From Acetobacteraceae bacterium (GTDB lineage Bacteria; Pseudomonadota; Alphaproteobacteria; Acetobacterales; Acetobacteraceae), in assembly GCA_031291725.1 (NCBI GenBank), contig JARLIM010000035.1, positions 62,001 through 126,000 of the forward strand: a stretch of DNA of 64,000 bases, read 5' to 3'. Below, piece after piece: positions 60,464 through 64,000 of the stretch; position 1 is the first letter of the stretch, and each line of letters opens with the position of its first letter. Under the pieces are notes generated by a model, which was given only the letters and a program-made list of their open reading frames with translations, ran no database searches and was not told where the DNA came from. A program made the translations under genes and the position numbers.

Positions 60464-61398
60464 GTGCGCAAGGTCATATTCCGGTGATGCTGGCCGAAGT
60501 GCTGGAGTATCTCGCCCCGGAAGCTGGAGAGACGCATCTGGACGGCACGTTCGGCGGAGGCGGCTATGCCGCGGCGATCCTGGATCGCGGCACCACGCTC
60601 TACGCCATCGACCGCGACCCCGACGCCATCGCCCGTGGCGCGGCCCTGGCGGCACGCCATCCCGGCAAGTTGCACCTGCTGCATGGCGGCTTCGGCGACA
60701 TGGCCAGCCTGCTCGACAGCGTGGGAATCGGCCAACTGGATGGGGTGGTGCTCGATTTGGGCGTCTCGTCGTACCAAATCGACGATCCCAACCGTGGCTT
60801 CTCATTCAGATTTTCAGGCCCCCTCGATATGAGGATGGGGCAGGATGGGATGTCCGCCGCTGATCTGGTGGCAAGCCTGCCCGAGGCCGAACTGGCCGAC
60901 ACGATCTATCGCTACGGCGAGGAACGTGCCTCGCGCCGGATTGCCAAGGCCATCGTGCTGGCCCGCAGCCAAGCGCCGATCCTGACCACGCTGCAACTGG
61001 CCGAAGTGATCCGCTCGGTGATGCCGAAAAGTAAAACCGGCATGGACCCGGCCACCCGTACCTTCCAGGCGCTGCGCATTCGGGTGAACGACGAACTCGG
61101 CCAGATCGAACGCGCGATGGCGGCGGCGGCGAAGCTGTTGGCGCCGGGCGGGCGCTTGGTGGTGGTGTCGTTCCATTCGCTGGAAGACCGCATCATCAAG
61201 CAATTCATGATCGAAGCCTCTGGCCGCACACCGGCCCCGTCGCGCCACAATCCGGCGAGCCTGCTGGAGCGCGAGTCCCCCGCTTTTCACATGCTGACAA
61301 CGCGTGCCGTGCGCCCCTCCGACGGCGAGTGCGCCACAAATTCGCGCGCCCGCAGTGCCAGGTTGCGCGCTATGCAGAAATTGGCGGAGGCAGTATGA
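60460..61398 (+). CDS. rsmH: 16S rRNA (cytosine1402-N4)-methyltransferase
   Basis: [57 protein letters not shown]. Confidence 0.96.
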   Translation: MSAQGHIPVMLAEVLEYLAPEAGETHLDGTFGGGGYAAAILDRGTTLYAIDRDPDAIARGAALAARHPGKLHLLHGGFGDMASLLDSVGIGQLDGVVLDLGVSSYQIDDPNRGFSFRFSGPLDMRMGQDGMSAADLVASLPEAELADTIYRYGEERASRRIAKAIVLARSQAPILTTLQLAEVIRSVMPKSKTGMDPATRTFQALRIRVNDELGQIERAMAAAAKLLAPGGRLVVVSFHSLEDRIIKQFMIEASGRTPAPSRHNPASLLERESPAFHMLTTRAVRPSDGECATNSRARSARLRAMQKLAEAV

Positions 61399-62207
61399 TC
61401 CGGCGTTTCACCCTGATGTGTCTCATCATCGCCGCCGTGTCAGGTCTGCACCTGTATTCGGTCAAGCGCGATGCGCAGTTGCAGGACCGCGAAATCGTCC
61501 GCCTTACCCATGAGGCCAAGGATGTCCGCGCGCATGCGGCGCTGTTGCATGCGGAGTACGATCTGCTCAGCGACCCGGATCGGCTGAAGGACTTGGCCGG
61601 GCAAGTGCTGAAATTGCAGCCGACCGATCCGAAGCAATATGTCGCCTACGCCGATCTCGACAAGCGCCTGCCCGCCGTCGCCCCGCTGCCCGCCCTGCCC
61701 GCCCCGCCGACACCGCCAGAGGTCAAGGTTGAACCCGCCCCCGCGCCAGAGCCTGCCCCTGCGGCGGGCGAGACGCCGAAGCCGGAATTGGTGGCCAAGG
61801 CACCTGAGCGCCCGGCGATAGAGCCTGGCTCTGACAAAGCGGGCCAATTGGCGCGCGTGATGGCCGCGCTTGATACACCCTCCACACCGGCGCCCAAGCC
61901 CGCACCGGTCATGACAGCGGCCCCGCTGGCCGCCGCACCCGCGCCGAAGCCAGCTCCGAGGCCGGTTGCGGTCGCCGAAACCCGTCCGCCGCAGCCACGC
62001 CCAACCGCCGCCCCAGCTCCGGCATATGCGCCTGTGGCATCACGACCGATGCAAACGGCCGCCAACGCACCGCCACCACGCCCAATGCCGGCAATGGCGC
62101 CGCCGGTGCCTGCCCCCACTCCTTATGTCGGCTCGTCTTTGGGCATGGCGCGGATGCATGCGGCACCAGCACGCTACGTTCCTCCGAATAATGGGGATGA
62201 CCCATGA
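61395..62207 (+). CDS. ftsL: FtsL-like cell division protein with long Pro/Ala-rich C-terminal extension
   Basis: Position between rsmH and ftsI; short TM then coiled coil ...[30 protein letters not shown]. Confidence 0.8.
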   Translation: MIRRFTLMCLIIAAVSGLHLYSVKRDAQLQDREIVRLTHEAKDVRAHAALLHAEYDLLSDPDRLKDLAGQVLKLQPTDPKQYVAYADLDKRLPAVAPLPALPAPPTPPEVKVEPAPAPEPAPAAGETPKPELVAKAPERPAIEPGSDKAGQLARVMAALDTPSTPAPKPAPVMTAAPLAAAPAPKPAPRPVAVAETRPPQPRPTAAPAPAYAPVASRPMQTAANAPPPRPMPAMAPPVPAPTPYVGSSLGMARMHAAPARYVPPNNGDDP

Positions 62208-64000
62208 CGCAGGCACCGAACGCCGCCTCCCCGGCCCGCCGCTTCGGTGCCCCGCGCGCGGCGTCGGTGCCGAAAATCGAGAATGTCCGCGTCACCGCCC
62301 CCGACCTTGCGCGTCGCGCCGTGTTGGAAAAGACGCGCGGTCGGCTGGTGCTGGCGGGCATGTGCTTCGTCGCCCTGTATTTGGCCGTCGATCTGCGGCT
62401 GGCCTGGGTGACGGTGCTGTCTCCGAAACTGCCGAAACCGGCTGAGGTCGAACAGGCACAGATGCCGATGGCAGCGCCGGTGATGAAGGCCGCCGCCCCC
62501 ATCGCCCCCGCAGCAGCCGCCCCCATCGACAGCCCGCATGCCCGTCGCGCGATGATCACCGACCGCAATGGCGAGGTTCTGGCGCTGTCACTGCCCACCG
62601 CCTCGGTGATCGCCGATCCGCGCATGATCCTCGACGCCGCCGATGCGGCACACAAACTGAAATCCGTACTGCCGCAAATTGACGAGCAAGCCACCGCCGC
62701 ACGACTGACGGACCGGACGAAGAAATTCGTCTATATTGAGCGTCAAGTCTCTCCGCGCGATGAGCTGGCGATCAACCGGCTGGGCATTCCCGGCATCGAT
62801 TTCGAGCGCACCGAAAAGCGCCGCTACCCGATGGGCCGCATGGCCGCGCAGATTCTGGGCGGCGTGGATGTGGACAGCCACGGCATTGCCGGCATCGAAA
62901 AGCAGTTCAACGAGCGCCTCGTCAGCGATTCCACGCCGCTGCGTCTGTCCATCGACGTGCGTGCCGAAGCGGTGGTGCGCGAGGAATTGCTGGCCGCGAT
63001 GACCGAATTCCAGGCCGAGGGTGCGGCGGGCATCGTGCTGGATGTGCGCACCGGCGAAGTCATTGCGATGGTCTCGCTGCCCGATTTCGACATCAACGAC
63101 CCGCGTGGCGCAACACCCGACCAGCGCTTCAACCGCGCGGTGACGGGCGATTACGAGCCGGGCAGCACGTTCAAGCTGCAAACCGTCTCGATGGCACTCG
63201 ATTCCGGGTTGGTGCATATTTGGAACGGCTTTGACGCCACCAACCCGATCAAGGTCGGCCGCTTCTCGATCAACGATTTCGAGGGCAAGCATCGCTGGCT
63301 CGCCGTGCCGGAGATCATCGCCTATTCTTCCAACATCGGGGCCGCCCGGATGGCCGAGGCCACCGGCACACTCGCACAGCGTGCCTGGATGGCGAAGATG
63401 GGCATGATGAAGCGCACCGGCATCGAATTGCCGGAAGCCGCCGCCACGCTGTTCCCGCCAGTGTCGAACTGGAAGGAAGCGGCAACGCTGACCATCGGTT
63501 TCGGCCACGGCATCGCCGTCACGCCCCTGCATGTGGTCTCCGCCACCGCGGCGGTGGCCAATGGCGGCGTGAAATTGCGCCCCACCTTGCTCGCCCAACA
63601 AAGCGACGATCTGCGCGCCACCGGCAATCGGGTGATGCAGCAAGGCACGTCGGACATCGTGCGCAAGTTGATGCGACTGGTGGTGACGGACGGTTACGGC
63701 AAGGCCGCCGAAGTGCCGGGCTATTTCGTCGGCGGCAAGACCGGCACGGCGGAGAAAGTGTCTGGGCACGGCTACAACAAGAAATCCAACGTCGCCGCCT
63801 TCATGAGCGTCTTTCCGATGAACGCGCCGCGCTACGCCGTCTACATGATGCTCGATGCCCCGCACGCCAACGCGGCAACGCATGGCTATGCAACGGCTGG
63901 CTGGGTGGCGGCCCCCGCCGCCGGCCGGGTGATCGCCCGCGTGGCGCCGATGCTGGGCCTGCTACCCGAGGTTGACCCGCAAGCCGCCGCCACCCAGGCC
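62204..64000 (+). CDS. ftsI: penicillin-binding protein 3 / FtsI, partial at window edge
   Basis: YEPGSTFKLQTVSMAL (SxxK), YSSNIGAARMA (SxN), GGKTGTAEK (KTG). Confidence 0.95.
   Translation, partial: MTQAPNAASPARRFGAPRAASVPKIENVRVTAPDLARRAVLEKTRGRLVLAGMCFVALYLAVDLRLAWVTVLSPKLPKPAEVEQAQMPMAAPVMKAAAPIAPAAAAPIDSPHARRAMITDRNGEVLALSLPTASVIADPRMILDAADAAHKLKSVLPQIDEQATAARLTDRTKKFVYIERQVSPRDELAINRLGIPGIDFERTEKRRYPMGRMAAQILGGVDVDSHGIAGIEKQFNERLVSDSTPLRLSIDVRAEAVVREELLAAMTEFQAEGAAGIVLDVRTGEVIAMVSLPDFDINDPRGATPDQRFNRAVTGDYEPGSTFKLQTVSMALDSGLVHIWNGFDATNPIKVGRFSINDFEGKHRWLAVPEIIAYSSNIGAARMAEATGTLAQRAWMAKMGMMKRTGIELPEAAATLFPPVSNWKEAATLTIGFGHGIAVTPLHVVSATAAVANGGVKLRPTLLAQQSDDLRATGNRVMQQGTSDIVRKLMRLVVTDGYGKAAEVPGYFVGGKTGTAEKVSGHGYNKKSNVAAFMSVFPMNAPRYAVYMMLDAPHANAATHGYATAGWVAAPAAGRVIARVAPMLGLLPEVDPQAAATQA

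Noticed and set aside
62588-63883. 431-aa minus-strand ORF
   Set aside because: Antisense to ftsI with intact SxxK/SxN/KTG motifs.

Overview
High-GC alphaproteobacterial chromosomal segment. Gene content (ETC complex I NDUFS4-like subunit, rnpB next to mraZ, Liv-type transporters, PHA metabolism) suggests Rhodospirillales/Acetobacteraceae-like; this is an inference. The window is densely coding with about 56 confident CDSs, four tRNAs (Pro-TGG, Arg-TCT, Thr-GGT, Val-GAC) and the RNase P RNA. I saw no CRISPR array, transposase, prophage or obvious defence island. Main blocks: rfbD end; RNA modification enzymes; scoAB; hybrid kinase; a sugar ABC operon and a large catabolic/transport cluster (HIBADH-like dehydrogenases, GlcG/HbpS, LLM flavin monooxygenase, Liv ABC transporter, ACMSD-like amidohydrolase); recO-parC; lexA; sulfate assimilation (cysH-cysD-cysN, cysI, Rrf2-cysK); phaZ and acyl-CoA ligase; pstSCAB-phoU-phoB; start of the dcw cluster (mraZ-rsmH-ftsL-ftsI). 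The most interesting non-obvious signals are: a minus-strand small RNA at about 58228-58313 with promoter, TTTCCTCCCT motif and intrinsic terminator, resembling mmgR/suhB (alpha-r8); a four-repeat 10-bp-phased TGGG operator upstream of mraZ; a CysN-DUF2061 fusion paired with an APS-type CysH; a 13-bp hairpin just before cysH and overlapping inverted repeats before cysI, with a Cys-less Rrf2 regulator beside cysK; a three-unit Pho box before pstS; an SOS box before lexA; and a dispersed REP/MITE-like palindrome. All family assignments are by reading the sequence; no searches were run.
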